From Rhodeus uyekii (taxonomy: Eukaryota; Chordata; Actinopteri; Cypriniformes; Acheilognathidae), in NCBI GenBank assembly GCA_037043235.1, contig JAWRVZ010000051.1, positions 2,052,001-2,116,000 on the forward strand: a stretch of DNA of 64,000 nt. Reading direction: 5' to 3'. Under the pieces are notes generated by a model. The model searched no databases, was not told the origin of the DNA, and saw nothing but the letters and a program-made list of their open reading frames with translations. The position numbers were made by a program, and so were the translations under genes. This document shows positions 21,901 through 33,571 of the stretch, one piece after another (positions within the stretch are counted from its first letter, which is position 1; every line of letters begins with the position of its first letter).

Positions 21901-24900
21901 TGGAGCTGTAGGCAGGTGGTGAGCAAGGTGGCATGAGCTTGGCAGATCATAGCGGAGATGGTGGGATGAGGACAATGGTGGAACCAGAAGAAAGAGGCAG
22001 ATACAGGCAGATCTGTGCAGGAGAGTTGAGGGAGGAGGAGGCTGGTCGGACCATCTGCGGCGTAGGAGACTTGGTACTAGCGCATAACCAGCGACAACTA
22101 GGAAATATCCAGTGATGACCTTTACTGACACAAAAAGTATTGAAGATTCTCACTTCCTTCAATTGGGATTTCTGTGATTTCTGCATGGTTGGGTTAATCC
22201 TAAATCTATGTGATGAGTTTTCCTCCAGAACTTCGTCTAACACGTCAAGCAGACTGGCCTGTTCGTGTTTCTTTTGTGAGTTTTTGGCTATCGGCTCACA
22301 GCATCTTTTCCATCACTTTCGTTCCTCAATCCCAGCTGCAGCATCACACGTACTCCCTGCTTTTTATCCTTATAGTAGTTATTGTATTTTCTGTCGAGCA
22401 GTATTGCAATATAGTGTAGAAGTTCTAGGTCAATTTTAGCAAAACGCTTTGCCGCCGTGTCTAAAAGAGTTATTTTAGTGGTTTTTACTCGCTGGTCGTT
22501 TTCAAGGTCCTTGCTCAGTAGCTTTAGTGCAACAATTGATATAATCACATCTGGTGTTGATTCTCTCATCTCCATCGTTAGTTGCTCAAATGGGTGAAGA
22601 ATAGACTCTATGCTCCCAATTAAACGGCAATCATGGGAACGTAATTTGCACTATAAGCTTTGGTTGCTTGCTTTGGTCCAAGAGGCTTCTCGGCATGTGA
22701 AAAGTACTCTTCCACCTTGTTGTAACATCTTGCTGACATTTTTTGGTTGCATTTCCAACTGAATTTGCACACTGTAAGTGTGCGTACACAAGAGGAATGC
22801 TTAAAATGGCCCGTTATTGGATTGCAAATTGCCATCACGTCAGACATGCTCCGTTGACATAAGCTCTCGCTGACAGCTAATTGTAAAGTGTGTGTGTGCT
22901 ACGCAACATCACTGAACTCCATTGCCATGGGTAATGTTTCATTGTCTCTGACAACTGCATAAACCTTGAATTTGTCTCTTCTCCATGTTTCAATCATTTA
23001 AAGCTGATGTGATTGCCTCTGCGTTGTGTGGAGAACCCCTAAACTCCTATGCATGCATAAATGTTTTGCAATTGCAATCTTTATCAATCCATATCAGTGT
23101 GAGTCTGAACATGCATGTAGGGTTTACATCAGAGCTCCGAATGTCCATTGTAAAACTGAGGGCTGAAATATCAGTGGCCAAGAGCTCGTATTTCTGTGCT
23201 TCCTCAACATTGTTCATGTCTGGCAGGAACACATCTGAAAAATATCGCCAACTAGGTAGGTAAATGTGGCTCAAGGTGTTTAACAAACCTCTGAAATACC
23301 ACAATTTCCACAACAGAAACCACTGATTGTCTATTGATGAATTCCATAATTCTTTGGGTAATGCATTTTACCAAAATTTTTTTGAAAAAGGCCCAGACCG
23401 CAGACATTTTTCTCCCATTGAGAGTGCATGACTTGCGTGAATGTTGAGTAATCACTTGCATGATTTACAGGTTTTTTCCCCCGACCCATGTCTGACAACT
23501 TATTTATGAACTATATTTGTTCAGATATAATTTTGTTTTGGCAAGCATTTAGGTTTTTTACCCTTAGATGTTGGATTATGCAAAAGATATGCACCTCAGT
23601 TAATTCTCAAATCTGCAAATTAATCTCTATTTGCCTTTTTCATGTTATTACCGATAGGCAGATGTTTTTAATTTAATCAAAAATCTGCTGCCGACACATT
23701 GGTGCATCTCTAGTTTGATTGTTTAAAAGTAGAAGGTTTGTTCTTTTTCTTTCTTTTGATATATTGCATGTTCACATATTCGTACAACTAAATATTCTGG
23801 GGGCCATGAGATTTTTTTGTGATACTTTCTTTCAAATGTTTGTAATGAAAATATATTTGGAGACAATGACTACAAATAAATGAACTATAACTCAGCAAAA
23901 CAGACAATGAAGATGATGACTAAAACTAAATTTTATAATACTTGTCAGAAACACTGTTCAAAATATCTTTTATATTTTGCACAAGTTTGAAACGAGGTAT
24001 AACCGAATTTAATTTGTAACCGTCAAGTTCATGCTCACGGTTCTCATCACCAAATTTTTCTATAATGCAAATGTGCTATAATGCAATTTCTATGTCGTCT
24101 TTGTTTTAGGAGTTGAGCCTGAATCTGTAACATCTAAAACTTATTGCTATCTGTATTTTGTATTTAGAAAGTTCATAAAATTACATGAGAAGAGAATTTC
24201 AAATGCTTAAATGTATTATGCCATCCCCTTGCTTGCTTATTACCCCACCAAACACGCTGAGGGACTGTGCCTGCCAAATATTTTTCCTCTTATTTGTTGC
24301 AATTTGTTATTAATCACCAAATAATGTATTTAACTTGAGCAATGATGTTCAGAGTGAACAAGGACATGCAGCAACTGGTAAAAAAGCTGAAAGGGAGTTT
24401 GCAGTTCTGACCAAAATTCAGTGTTTGATGAGAGCTTTTTGTTCTACTGAGTCGAAGTCCAATAGCAAGAGCAAACATAAGAACCGACATGTGTGCTGCA
24501 ACCAGTGAATGTCATAATAGGTCAATGCTGAATGAGTATTAGCACTTGGACTGTGGGATTTAGATGCAAGCGTCCGTGATGCGGTGGATAAGAGCTAACT
24601 GGCCTCAAGGTTCACTGCAGTAATAAAAGAGACTTGCTCTGTCGAGAAATGATCAAAGGATGTCCTTTATACATTTATCAATGAGTGGTGGAGAAGACTT
24701 TTAGTTTATGTCGGTGTAGTGCCGTGTTTTACCTGTAATGAGGTTGTCCACCAGGGTTGTCGGGATGCAGAAGATGCCCACCAGGAGGTCGCTAACGGCC
24801 AGGTTCAGAATGAAGAGGTTCGTGACCGTTCTCATCTGCCGGTTCTCCAGCACAATCAGACATACCAAGCCATTTCCCACCATGCACAACAGGAAGATGA

Positions 24901-25081
24901 AGAGGTAGGCCACGGTCAGGCCGGCAGCCACAGACAGAGAGTGCTGGTAGTACGGATAGTAGGTGATGCTGGTTTGGTTGGTGACATTACTGTGGTTTGA
25001 GTCAGCATTCAGGAGACTGCTGTTCAAATAGAGTATGGAAAGTTCCTGTGACGAATCCATTTCTGCAAGCTCATCCGCCAT
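15641..25081 (-). CDS. npffr1l: NPFF receptor (NPFFR1-like), three coding exons, whole coding span
   Basis: Join of 25081-24733, 18374-18275 and 16667-15641: 349+100+1027 bases, exactly 492 codons with stop (491 aa). Both introns have GT..AG ends and both junctions restore frame (Gly117 and Arg150 are split). Family features include four N-glycosylation sequons before TM1, the conserved 'TTLVDNLITGWPF', the TM3 cysteine, DRF, and NPIIY. NPFF receptors couple mainly to Gi/o and modulate pain, feeding and reproductive axes; that is family knowledge. 'GMSVSASVFTLVAIAVDR' and the N-terminal region favour NPFFR1 over NPFFR2, while parts of TM4-TM6 resemble NPFFR2. Fish have several npffr1-like paralogues, so the exact symbol is tentative. 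The last twelve residues are L1-derived and replace Asp-Glu. Confidence 0.88.
15679..15694. repeat. Target-site duplication of the L1, 5' side
   Basis: Exact copy of the 16 bases at 9965-9980. It lies inside receptor exon 3 and encodes Lys-Asn-Gln-Ala-Trp on the minus strand. The run of nine Cs at 15673-15681 joins the duplication to the L1 5' end. Confidence 0.9.
17449..17476. repeat. 28-bp perfect palindrome
   Basis: The sequence reads atcaattgaa-tatatata-ttcaattgat, identical on both strands, at the edge of the large TA array. It could extrude a cruciform. No protein site is inferred. Confidence 0.85.
17477..17830. repeat. Compound (TA)n/(TG)n microsatellite with inverted TG/CA arms
   Basis: Long TA runs are broken by tatg/tgtg units. 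Near 17733-17785 a TG-rich arm ('gtgtatgtgtatatac') is followed by its complement ('gtatatacacatacac'), so the array folds back on itself. Length is expected to be polymorphic, and the assembly may be unreliable here. Confidence 0.9.
17977..18044. repeat. (TA)n microsatellite
   Basis: An uninterrupted TA run of about 68 bases, with a short (ATA)n run just after it. Confidence 0.9.
18275..18374 (-). CDS. npffr1l: NPFF receptor exon 2 (TM3)
   Basis: A 100-base exon too short to show as an open frame by itself. The minus strand has acceptor TCCTCCAAG, then codons for WPFTNTVCKMSGLVQGMSVS and on through ASVFTLVAIAVD, then donor AG|GTCAGT. It carries the end of extracellular loop 1, the TM3 cysteine that pairs with loop 2, all of TM3, and the Asp and most of the Arg codon of the DRF (DRY-type) motif. 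It joins exon 1 after the first base of a Gly codon and exon 3 after the second base of the Arg codon, keeping frame in both cases. Confidence 0.93.
18943..18980. repeat. (TA)n microsatellite
   Basis: A perfect TA run of about 38 bases inside the middle intron. Confidence 0.85.
22140..23470 (-). mobile_element. Decayed hAT transposon (ZBED-type transposase fossil)
   Basis: On the minus strand, broken frames give hAT transposase segments in the right order. First come 'RYFSDVFLP' and 'ALSFTMDIRSSDVNP' (about 23250-23100, matching the DIWSS-type catalytic region). Next comes a 'GHFKHSS' region near 22800, then 'ILHPFEQLTMEMRESTPDV' with 'LLHYIAILLDRKYNN' (about 22620-22380). Stops and frameshifts are frequent, so no protein is made. 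Terminal repeats were not found and the ends are approximate. The element lies in the same orientation as the host gene. Confidence 0.75.
24733..25081 (-). CDS. npffr1l: NPFF receptor exon 1 of the CDS (N-terminus, TM1, TM2)
   Basis: It starts at ATG 25081-25079 with MADELAEMDSSQEL and encodes an extracellular N-terminus of about 50 residues with sequons at Asn20, Asn29, Asn32 and Asn35. There is no cleavable signal peptide, as is usual for this class. TM1 (about 51-76, 'FIFLLCMVGNGLVCLIVL') and TM2 ('NLFILNLAVSDLLVGIFCIP', with the conserved Asp) follow. It ends at ATT ACA G before donor GTAAAA. The conserved 'TTLVDNLITG' precedes the junction. A plausible acceptor, CCCTCAG at 25122, would place the 5' edge of this exon at 25121, with 40 bases of 5' UTR. 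Confidence 0.93.
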
Positions 25082-25121
25082 GCTGTCAACGGGTTCTTGT
25101 CACACTGCTGGCAGACAGCAC
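25082..25121 (-). other. npffr1l: Likely 5' UTR part of the first coding exon
   Basis: On the minus strand, CACCCTCAG|GTGCTG at 25130-25116 is an acceptor-like site with pyrimidines upstream, 40 bases before the ATG. If real, the gene has at least one upstream noncoding exon, for which a donor exists near 46300. Confidence 0.5.
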
Positions 25122-25788
25122 CTGAGGGTGAACACAAATTGAACAGACACAACGGCAGGTCATTAAAAATATCAAAAACAAATGGAGAAACCGAGGCAAC
25201 GATGACTTTTCATTGTAAAATGCATTCATGCAAAGAATTTGAGTAGCAGCGGATGTCAGGCTAATGGGAATGTGCAGTCAGTTTCAGAAGGAAAGCTGAA
25301 TGCATCTCATGCATGCCTTATGAATGCTTTCCTGCATCTTCAGATTGCTGTAAAGCAACAGCCTCAGCACTGATAGACTGTCATTGCACAATTTTTGTGA
25401 TTATGCATAATGAATTTAAAACTATGCATGCTGTGAAAACAAAGTAAATGGAAGAAAAGAAATTGTCAGGGCTAAAAAGAAAGTAAAATAAAAGAAAGTG
25501 TTTTATATATATATATATTACACACTTTCTTTTGCGTATACACAGCATGGAATACTTAGGACCATGAGATATTTCAGTTTTCTTTTAAGTAAATCTGAAA
25601 AAATGTCAAATCTCACACCATCGTTGATCCAGGACTCTTATTTTGCCCTTTTTCAGTTACATGTTCCTTTGTTTTAGTTTCTCCTGCCACTCATCAGCTG
25701 CTATGGACATTTGTCACAGCTGTTCATCATTTGCTTATAACCACTTACGTATTTAGTTCTACTTGTTCTCTCTTCAGTTATCGGTTAG

Positions 25789-25942
25789 CTTTTCTGTAGC
25801 TCAACCAGTAGAGCATTGGTGTTTGCAACGCCAAGGTTGTGGGTTTGATTCCCAGGGAAAGCAAGAACTGAAATGTCAATGTGTTTCTTGAATGCAATGC
25901 AAGTTGCTTTGGATAAAAGCGGTTGATAAATGCATAAATGTA
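25789..25942 (+). mobile_element. tRNA-derived SINE (HAmo-like)
   Basis: Near-complete copy: head 'tgtagctcaaccagtagagc', B-box-like 'ggttgtgggtttgattccc', body 'gggaaagcaagaactg' and tail 'gctttggataaaagcggttg'. It lacks the second-half 'gattagaatg' wording of the 9797 copy. It is antisense to the receptor gene. Confidence 0.82.
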
Positions 25943-25966
25943 ACTGTGTAGATACACATATTTACA

Positions 25967-26730
25967 CACTAATACCTCGGTTTGCGAGTTTAATTCATTC
26001 CAAGAGCGACCTCACAACCCAAAATGCTCGTACACCAAAACGGTTTTCCCCATAAGAATGCAGTAAAAACCACTTGATTCATTCCACACGACCATAAATA
26101 CCCATTTTAAATATTTTTTTGGTTTTAAAACTCTCTCTCCCTGAAACCCCACCCTCTTAAAGTGACAAGACTTTTAACTTAACACTTATTGAACACATCA
26201 GATGAACTAGTTCCTTCAACATTTGTAACAATATTACAACATGAAGAATGGCGATCACAATTAATGCAACAACATGAGGTAAAACCGCTGTTAATCACTT
26301 ATGTAGATCATTGTGACAAATGTTGTTCTCTAAAAATGTACGGCCCTTTAAGAACATCACCCCCTGACTGAGAACACGAGAGCCTCATTAGTATGCAATG
26401 TGTCCTGTTGGTAACAAATGCTCCGTTAATAAAGTTTCATCATATTCACATGTAAAAGTCGTTGTGATGATTAACGCAATGAACAACAACTTATAATATA
26501 ATGTACTGTGGTGAATGATGCTACTAAACCGAGCGACGCTGAGAGAATGAATGAGTGAAGGGGTGATAAAGGGGTTTGAACCGTGTGACTGTTTTATGAG
26601 AGGCTGTGTTTAGGATATTTCCAGTAAAAATGCGCGTGAAGATGCTTAGCGTTAGATCTCGCACACTGATTCAATGCTCGTACACCGATTTGCTCGTATA
26701 CTGGGTCACTCGTAAACCAAGGTATTTCTG
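25967..26730. mobile_element. Pogo/Tigger-like nonautonomous element
   Basis: The ends 'cactaatacctcggtttgcg' and 'gtaaaccaaggtatttctg' form an inverted repeat. Just inside lie 'gctcgtacaccaaaacgg' (left) and 'gctcgtacaccgatttgctc' (right), a typical Tigger-like pattern. The inside has no long open frame, so it is a nonautonomous copy of about 0.76 kb. Strand is undefined without a transposase. Confidence 0.65.
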
Positions 26731-28891
26731 TGTGTGTGTGTATTAAAGATACTGAGGGAAAGTCAATTGGAAACTGAAATTTAAGTCCATGACCTTACAG
26801 TACTAATTGTTCTAACTGTCTCCATTGCTTGTAAATGAAGTGTTTTAATGAGGGTGCTAATCAGTGTTTCACAGGAGCTCGGGGCACAGATCAAAACAGT
26901 TAATCATTACAATACAAGATAATTACATAACCACGCAACTGTTATTAATACTGACCTTCACGAAAATATATACACTTTATGAGCATACTGTGAGGTTTTC
27001 TGTGTTCTTGCAATTAAACACTGGATTTCAACCGTGAGTAAAGCGGGAATGATACCGCCCACGACTCAATTTCTCCAACCATTAAGTATCATTCAACAGC
27101 CTGATGTGGCTGCAGTTACATCCTGTGGTGCAAAGCTGTTGAGTTTGCTGCAAGAAATAAAAAAATTGAGGGAGGCATGCTGAGAAGTGAGGAAGTAAAC
27201 ATCCACAGTATTCTGTATCAATCTCTGTCACACCAAGAACTGAAGTCGTCTGTGTGATTAAGGACACAAGGCTCACAAGGACACAGTTGCAAATTATTAG
27301 ATGGCCATGCATCTATACTTTCAGTTTACAAGGCAGCAGTTTCCATCCTATCCCAGAACAAATAAGCTAAACATCCTCGCACCATGCACGGAATATGCTC
27401 TTTTAATTACAGAAAATGATGGCAATGGCATAATTGAAATGATCCGTCTTGTTTAACAGACTCTTATCCTGTGAATCAGGACTGAAAATACAGAATTATG
27501 TCGTTGTTTCCTTTTGTTGCGGATAAAAACCTTAGCTATGAATCACTTTCCAGACATCCTTATTTACTAGATGGATGTGTTTACTGTCTTTCTGTTATTT
27601 CTACTCATTAATGCCATATCAGAAATCCGGATCAGACAGAGATTTATTGTTAAGTGTGCGTGCACACAAGAAATTTACCTTGACATTGAAGCTTCCAGTA
27701 TATGCATACAAGTAACAAGACACCTTTCAATAACATTTGCGAGTAACAAGTATTATAAAAACCCAAATGGTTTAGTCAGACTAAACATTTACAGATAATG
27801 ATCTTCCAGTATTCTGAATAATAATATGATTAAATAGGATATTGCACAAATCTAATATCTGGCAATGCAGAAAATAATCAATCTGTTTGTAAAAGAAAAT
27901 GATTAAATACAAGACTTTAAATGCGACATGCACTGGGAGGATGAAAGGAAAGAAATGTGGCTCTTGAAATCATTTCCATAATTCAATTATTTTTACTGAC
28001 TCTAAAATCTTTTAAAAGGATGTGAACTTCCAGATCCTGTGGGTGGAAACAGCGGATGAGAGGAGTTGAAAGACTTTGACCTTCTAGAAAGAAATCACAT
28101 TAATCTCATTCTAACAGTGTTTTTTTTTTTTTTGGTCCATTATGTCTATTCATTTGAAACCTTTTAATAACTGTATATTTGTAATGCTTTTTCCTGAGCT
28201 GTACAATTGTGAGTGTGTGAATTTTCTTTTCTTAACTCAAGTCTATTGTCATTGGCAATCAACCTTTACAAATGCAATTATATTTTTTAAAAAATTATAC
28301 AGTACTATAAAATCAGTTTTCTCCGAAATATTGCCTCCTTTTCTCCAATTCGTATTTTCATTCAAGTAGCCAATTGACATTAAATAATCGGTTATATTTT
28401 TACACATAGAAAAGGTGAAAAAGTATATGACATTGTCCATTTTTCTCCCTGATTGATGTGAATTACTATGGTTGTGAAGCTACAATGGCAACATTTTACA
28501 CTATCTCAACAGAAAATCAAAATACCATCCTAATCTCTTTAGCAGAAAGGAATATCCCAGAACTCAAAGCGTCATGTCGTCGGATTTACCTTCTCTATAT
28601 CTACCAACTCAATTCCAGGCAAGAGAAATCACTTCATAACACCGAGATCACGTTCAACATAGGTTGATATTTTCTATCTTTACCTTTTTCTGGTAATACT
28701 GTCTAAACCAGCACAGTACGGACTTTCTTCCATCTCAACCATGCTGCTTTTCATTCCCTGCCCTCCACCTGAATTTCATGCGTCATCAGAATTGCATGAT
28801 CGCAAACGAGCTACTCTGCTCCATTACAGGAGATCCAATACAAACCCAAACTACAGCCTCAAAGACTAGACACGCACAAATCAGCTTGAGC

Positions 28892-29053
28892 TTTCCTGTG
28901 TCTCTAACAGTAGATCGTGACGCTTGCAACATCAAGGTCGTGGCTTTGACTGCCAGGGAAAGCAAGAACTGATTGGAATGTCAATGTGTTCCTTGAATGC
29001 AATCCAAGTCGCTTTGGGTAAAAGCATCTGCCAAATGCAAAAATGCAAATCAT
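28892..29053 (+). mobile_element. tRNA-derived SINE, decayed copy
   Basis: The head 'tttcctgtgtctctaacagt' has lost several bases of the A-box region. The body 'gggaaagcaagaactgattg' and tail 'gcatctgccaaatgcaaaaa' are clear. Same orientation as the other copies. Confidence 0.75.
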
Positions 29054-29324
29054 TAAATAAAAGATTTCTACCTTATTTTTAAACTCTCTTCAGCTTCGGT
29101 GTCGGCTGCTTCAATTTATTTCAGCTGCTTGACTGGTATCTGTTATTAAATTATATTATAAACATGAACCGTAGTTTGCACAAATAGTGTTACCGATTTC
29201 TGCACTTAGTTAAGCCAATTGCACACCAGTTGAACAGAAGTCGCACACACACAGAATAGGTTGTATCCATGTTACAAAATTAAAGCTTTCTTTCAACAAC
29301 AAAAGAATAGAACTAATAAAAAAA

Positions 29325-29431
29325 GGTCATGGGTTCGATCCAAGGGAAAGCAAGAACTGATTCAATGTGTTTCTCACATGCAATGTAAGTTGCTTTGGAT
29401 AAAATGCATAAAATGCCAAGTGCATAAAATG
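29325..29431 (+). mobile_element. tRNA-derived SINE, 5'-truncated copy
   Basis: It begins directly at the B box ('ggtcatgggttcgatccaag'), then the family body and a shortened tail. The tRNA head is missing, so it could not be transcribed from its own promoter. Confidence 0.7.
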
Positions 29432-30088
29432 TGATTCCACATTATAGTTCCTACCATAGATCCACATAGTTTTAAAGCTGTGCTTTTATATTTTTTATTG
29501 AATGGACAACAAAGAATTGCAGTAGATATCGCTGTGTGGACATTATTTATTACAAACTATGAATGAAGAACATCTTTACACGCTGCCCTGGCTTATAGGA
29601 AAACCATAATTTGGAGTAGAGTTTCCTTGTGCTGTGAACAAACAGAGGAACTGTTAGTTACTGGAGAAGGTTGTGAAGGTTGTGTGGGCATATGGCAAAG
29701 TGCGTGACCACTGCTGGTGTGTGCATTGCTTACCTGATGTGTTGAACTGAACAGGGTATTTATGTTTTAAAGTTGAGATTGCGGAGAAGACCCAAACGAC
29801 CGTGAGTGAACCTCTCCTTCTTTGAGGGATTTATTGCATTATGAGATATTGATACGGGGGCCTGAGTTCAAATGATTGTCGCGTTACCATCAACAATGCT
29901 TTCGGCTTTCTGCATTTTTTTTTTGTGTGTGTGTTGAAGTGGATCCTCATTCTGTTCACTGTTGCCTATGGCTTGCTCAGTTGGGGAAACTTAACACTTA
30001 AAATTCATCAATTGTATTGATTCGCCTGCTCTTTTGGGGCTTCTGTTCAGCCAAACAAACTTTGTTTATATTGTTTTTCCTGTGACCA

Positions 30089-30160
30089 ATGTAAAGCTGC
30101 TTTGAAACAATCTACATTGTAAAAAGTGCTATATAAATAAAGGTGACTTGATTTGACTGT
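30089..30160 (+). repeat. Short interspersed repeat, also inverted at 45946
   Basis: The stretch 'aagctgctttgaaacaatct...ataaataaaggtgact' recurs in reverse complement at about 45946-46012 with few differences. It ends in a 'cttgatttgact' tail. It is probably a retroposon 3' end, but I cannot name its family. Confidence 0.65.
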
Positions 30161-31816
30161 TATTATCTCTGCTTTGTGGCTTGTTTATTGAACAAACTTT
30201 TAGAGAAAAAGCACCTACGTGCAGAATGAGTGTTATTGGAACAGTGAATGATGATGGCAAAGGATGAAGCCATTGCTGTTGAAAGTAATTCAGTGCATGA
30301 TCATGCTCTTATTGAAAGAAACAGTGCTGTTGAAACTGAGGAAAGACTGAGGAAAAGACTGACAAGGACATGTATTATCTATTGAGAATTTATCAGGCAA
30401 TGTAAATTAAAGTTCATTCAGGCAAATAAAGTTAAGGCTCTCTTTGTGATCAAAAACCATTTCTGATGTGAAAACTTTTTCAGGAGTTTTGAAACACTGT
30501 GCAGAGATGCCATTGAAACTCATAATTCATTGCTAGAAATGGCAATACTTCAAATGAAGTATGAACCGTAACAAAGATGGCTTGTGCAAAATGAAAAATT
30601 TATTTTAAAAATAAATCAATCTTGTTTCACAGAAGTCAAAAAATAGTTATCAGATTCTAGAGTTTTATAAGACGGTGGAATGTTTTTAATAGACCAATAT
30701 AAATCGTGATGACCGTATATCCAATGTTTCAAGAAAGGACCTTGCTTTAAAACCCATTCCTCATTTGGTTCTTCAAAGTTTTCAAGCACTACATCCGTTC
30801 GTCTCAAAGCTAAAGATGAAAAGGCAGCCCTCTTGCAATCCATTTAAAGAAATCGCATGTTGTTGAGGCCAAAGAGCAAGGTTTCCAAAGACAACATGAG
30901 AAACGATGCAAAGAAAAGATTACAAAGGGAATCAAAATTAGCTGCTGCTATGGCAAAGTTGTCAGTGCTGAAGTATTGAAGGAATGAGTGAAGAAGAGGG
31001 TCCAATGAATGTATATTATGTGAAGCATGTAAAATCATGTTCATCATATAAATGCTCTAACACAAAGGTGCCTTTAAGAAATGTAATTTCTCAACATGAC
31101 AATTTGATCGTACATCCAATGAAGAGATGAAGCATGCAAACTCAAGGCAATGCAAATGTTTCTCTGCATAGCAAAGTTTCTATGGGCCTGAAAAGCACAT
31201 TCAGACACAAAATGTGTTGCTAATAGTCCTAATTTAATGTTGTACAGCAGCAAAATAATATAACTGCTCAATTTCTTTAACGGCAAGGTTTGGTTTCTCT
31301 TCCACCTCAAAGGATTGTGGAGTTTGATGGAGATCCATTGCAGTATGAATCTTGTATTGAAGCTTGTGAACAAGCAATTGAAAAGAAATGGGTGAAAGGC
31401 AAGAATGTTTTAACTATCTAAAGAAATATAAAAGAGAACGGCCAAGAGAGTTAGTCTGTGGTTGTCACAATATGTGAGCTGATCAAGGATATGATCGAGC
31501 AAGGAATCTGCTCAAAGAACATTTTGTTAGTGAAATTGAAAGAAGTTAAACTATGTTGATGCTTTGGAGTCTTTTTCAATTTCTCTGAGAAGTTGTTGTA
31601 ATGTGATGTAATGTTCCATATAATATTCGACTCGTTCGTTGTCACAAAGTTGCCTTGCGTGTTTTGAGAAAAGTGGATGGATGCAATGTGGATTTACAGG
31701 AGCAAATGCACCAACAGGGCCATGTTTTCTGGTTTGTTGAGTTTTATTAAACATCATTGATCTACTGAGTGGACAGGCATCCTTTTCATTTAGTGTCAAA
31801 GCTCAGCATTAAATTA

Positions 31817-31996
31817 AAGTAATCCCTCGCCACTTCGCGGTTCAAGTTTTTGCGGCCTCAGTGCATCGCAGATTTTTAAAAAATATTAATTGAAAAATAA
31901 AAATTCTAAAAAAGTAGGGGCAATCCTACTTTGCGGATTTTCACCTATCACGGGGGGTTCCGGTCCACATTAACTGCGATAAACAAAGGATCACTG
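31817..31996. mobile_element. Pogo/Tigger-like MITE nested in the BEL fossil
   Basis: About 180 bp between 'agtaatccctcgccacttcg' and 'aaacaaaggatcactg'. Both tips fit the CAGTGATCC type seen in Tigger-like families. Its left half matches the reverse complement of 2565-2671. No coding capacity. Confidence 0.65.
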
Positions 31997-33371
31997 TAGC
32001 AGTAAATCCTTGCAACTATTCATAAAGATTCAGAGTTGTCAATCTGAAGTAAAACATTACCTGTACTAGTCCTACTCAACCGAAAGACAACAATAACATT
32101 TGTATTGCCTGTAAAAACTGGCATTCATTGGAAAGGTGTTCCTGCTTAAAAAGCATGACAAACAGAAAAAAATTGAGCGTCTTAAAAGAAAATGGATCTT
32201 GGTGGGTGCTTGAAGAATGGGCATGAAAGTAAAGATTGCAGAAAACCATTAATCTGTGATTATGTCTGTTAGAAACCAAGGGCAAACCATCACTGTTGCC
32301 ATTGAAAGAAATCATCTTCCTACTTTTGTAGGCTTGTGGTTAAACTGTGGCTGGGAATGAGGAGTGTGTTCTGTCTGTCATTAAAGTACAATTCAATGAG
32401 AAGTCAGGGAGCAAGATTGTTAGCACTTTTGGATGCTGGAAGTTCAGTACAGAGCATCTTGTGAGAACTGAATCTTAGAGGAACAAGTTGTTCCATCCTA
32501 CACCGTACTTTAGGCCAAAAAGGTTTGGTTGACACGTTCATGCTCTGTGGTCTTTAAATTTCAAGCCTAAATGGAGAGACTTTTGTGGATTTACCAGAGC
32601 TGTACACTCAAAAACCAATGCCTGGAAGTTAATGGGCCACTAAGCGTGGTAATGGTTATAAAGGAGAGACTGGCTGTCCTGTAGTCACAGTTGCCAGGCT
32701 GGAGGATCTGTTGATTGCTCAAAATAATCATGATTTTAATGAGAAACTGGCAGACGATGATGTTAATATGTGCAGAATTGACCAACAGTTCATGGAAATA
32801 ATGGAAACTACAATCAAGTTTAAAGCGGGTCATTATTCTATAGACTTCACTTTTAAGTCTTCTGATGTTATCATGAAAAACATCTGAAAAGGAAAACTCT
32901 GAGTAGTCTTTTTATATTTATTTATATATGCAGTTAAAAGGAACCTCTCTGAATGGTCAAGAGTTCTTAGGAGGTTCAGACAAGAGTATGTTGCAGTGAT
33001 CTCTGATTTACATGCCTCGTTTCATCAGGTAAAGTTTCTCAGAACTTTCTGCGTTTTTTGTGGTGATGTTACACAATGTAATGGAATGTAGAATGAAACG
33101 TCATCTTTTTGAGGCAGTGTCCTCACCCAGCTGTGCTAACTCTTCATTGAGGAGGCCATTAAGCACAGTTTGACTCTTTTATTTCTTCAGGATTTTTATA
33201 TGGATGACTGCTTAACATCTTTGCCTACAGAAGCTGAAGTACTCCATATATCTCAGAACCATATTGCTGCTTATGCCAAGGGGCAGAAATAGTCCTTTAA
33301 TTATGGGCATCATTCCAGAGGAGCATAGATCAAAGATAATCAAAGAGTCATTTTTATCAAAAGTTTCATCT

Positions 33372-33416
33372 CTGATCATCTTTATCAAAAGTTTGAGTTT
33401 TGATAAAGATGATCAG
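33372..33416. repeat. Perfect 19-bp inverted repeat with 7-base loop
   Basis: Arm 'ctgatcatctttatcaaaa' (33372-33390), loop 'gtttgag', then the exact reverse complement (33398-33416). It lies in the pol part of the BEL fossil. An imperfect third copy of the arm lies about 20 bases upstream. Confidence 0.9.
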
Positions 33417-33571
33417 CTAGTAGAAAACTAGGTGATCGTACTTATAGAAAAAGTACTTGGTCTGCAACGGTGCACTGAAAAGAAGAAATTCACCGTTAGG
33501 TTATCTTTAAAGGAGCATCCTCACACAAGATGTGGCATGTTGTCTGTTGCATCTTTGAATAACTTGCCATA

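Larger units (their letters stand above)
18375..24732 (-). other. NPFF receptor middle coding intron
   Basis: Intron of about 6.4 kb with donor GTAAAA after exon 1 and acceptor CCTCCAAG before exon 2. It holds a (TA)n run at 18943-18980 and a decayed hAT transposon at about 22140-23470. Of the rest, 18980-22140 and 23470-24650 show no gene. The 20050-20330 segment has an LTR-like, slightly GC-richer character that I cannot classify. Confidence 0.7.

Noticed and set aside
21709..22131. Proline/serine-rich minus-strand frame
   Set aside because: It lies next to the hAT fossil in an intron, has low-complexity composition and several competing frames, and shows no domain.
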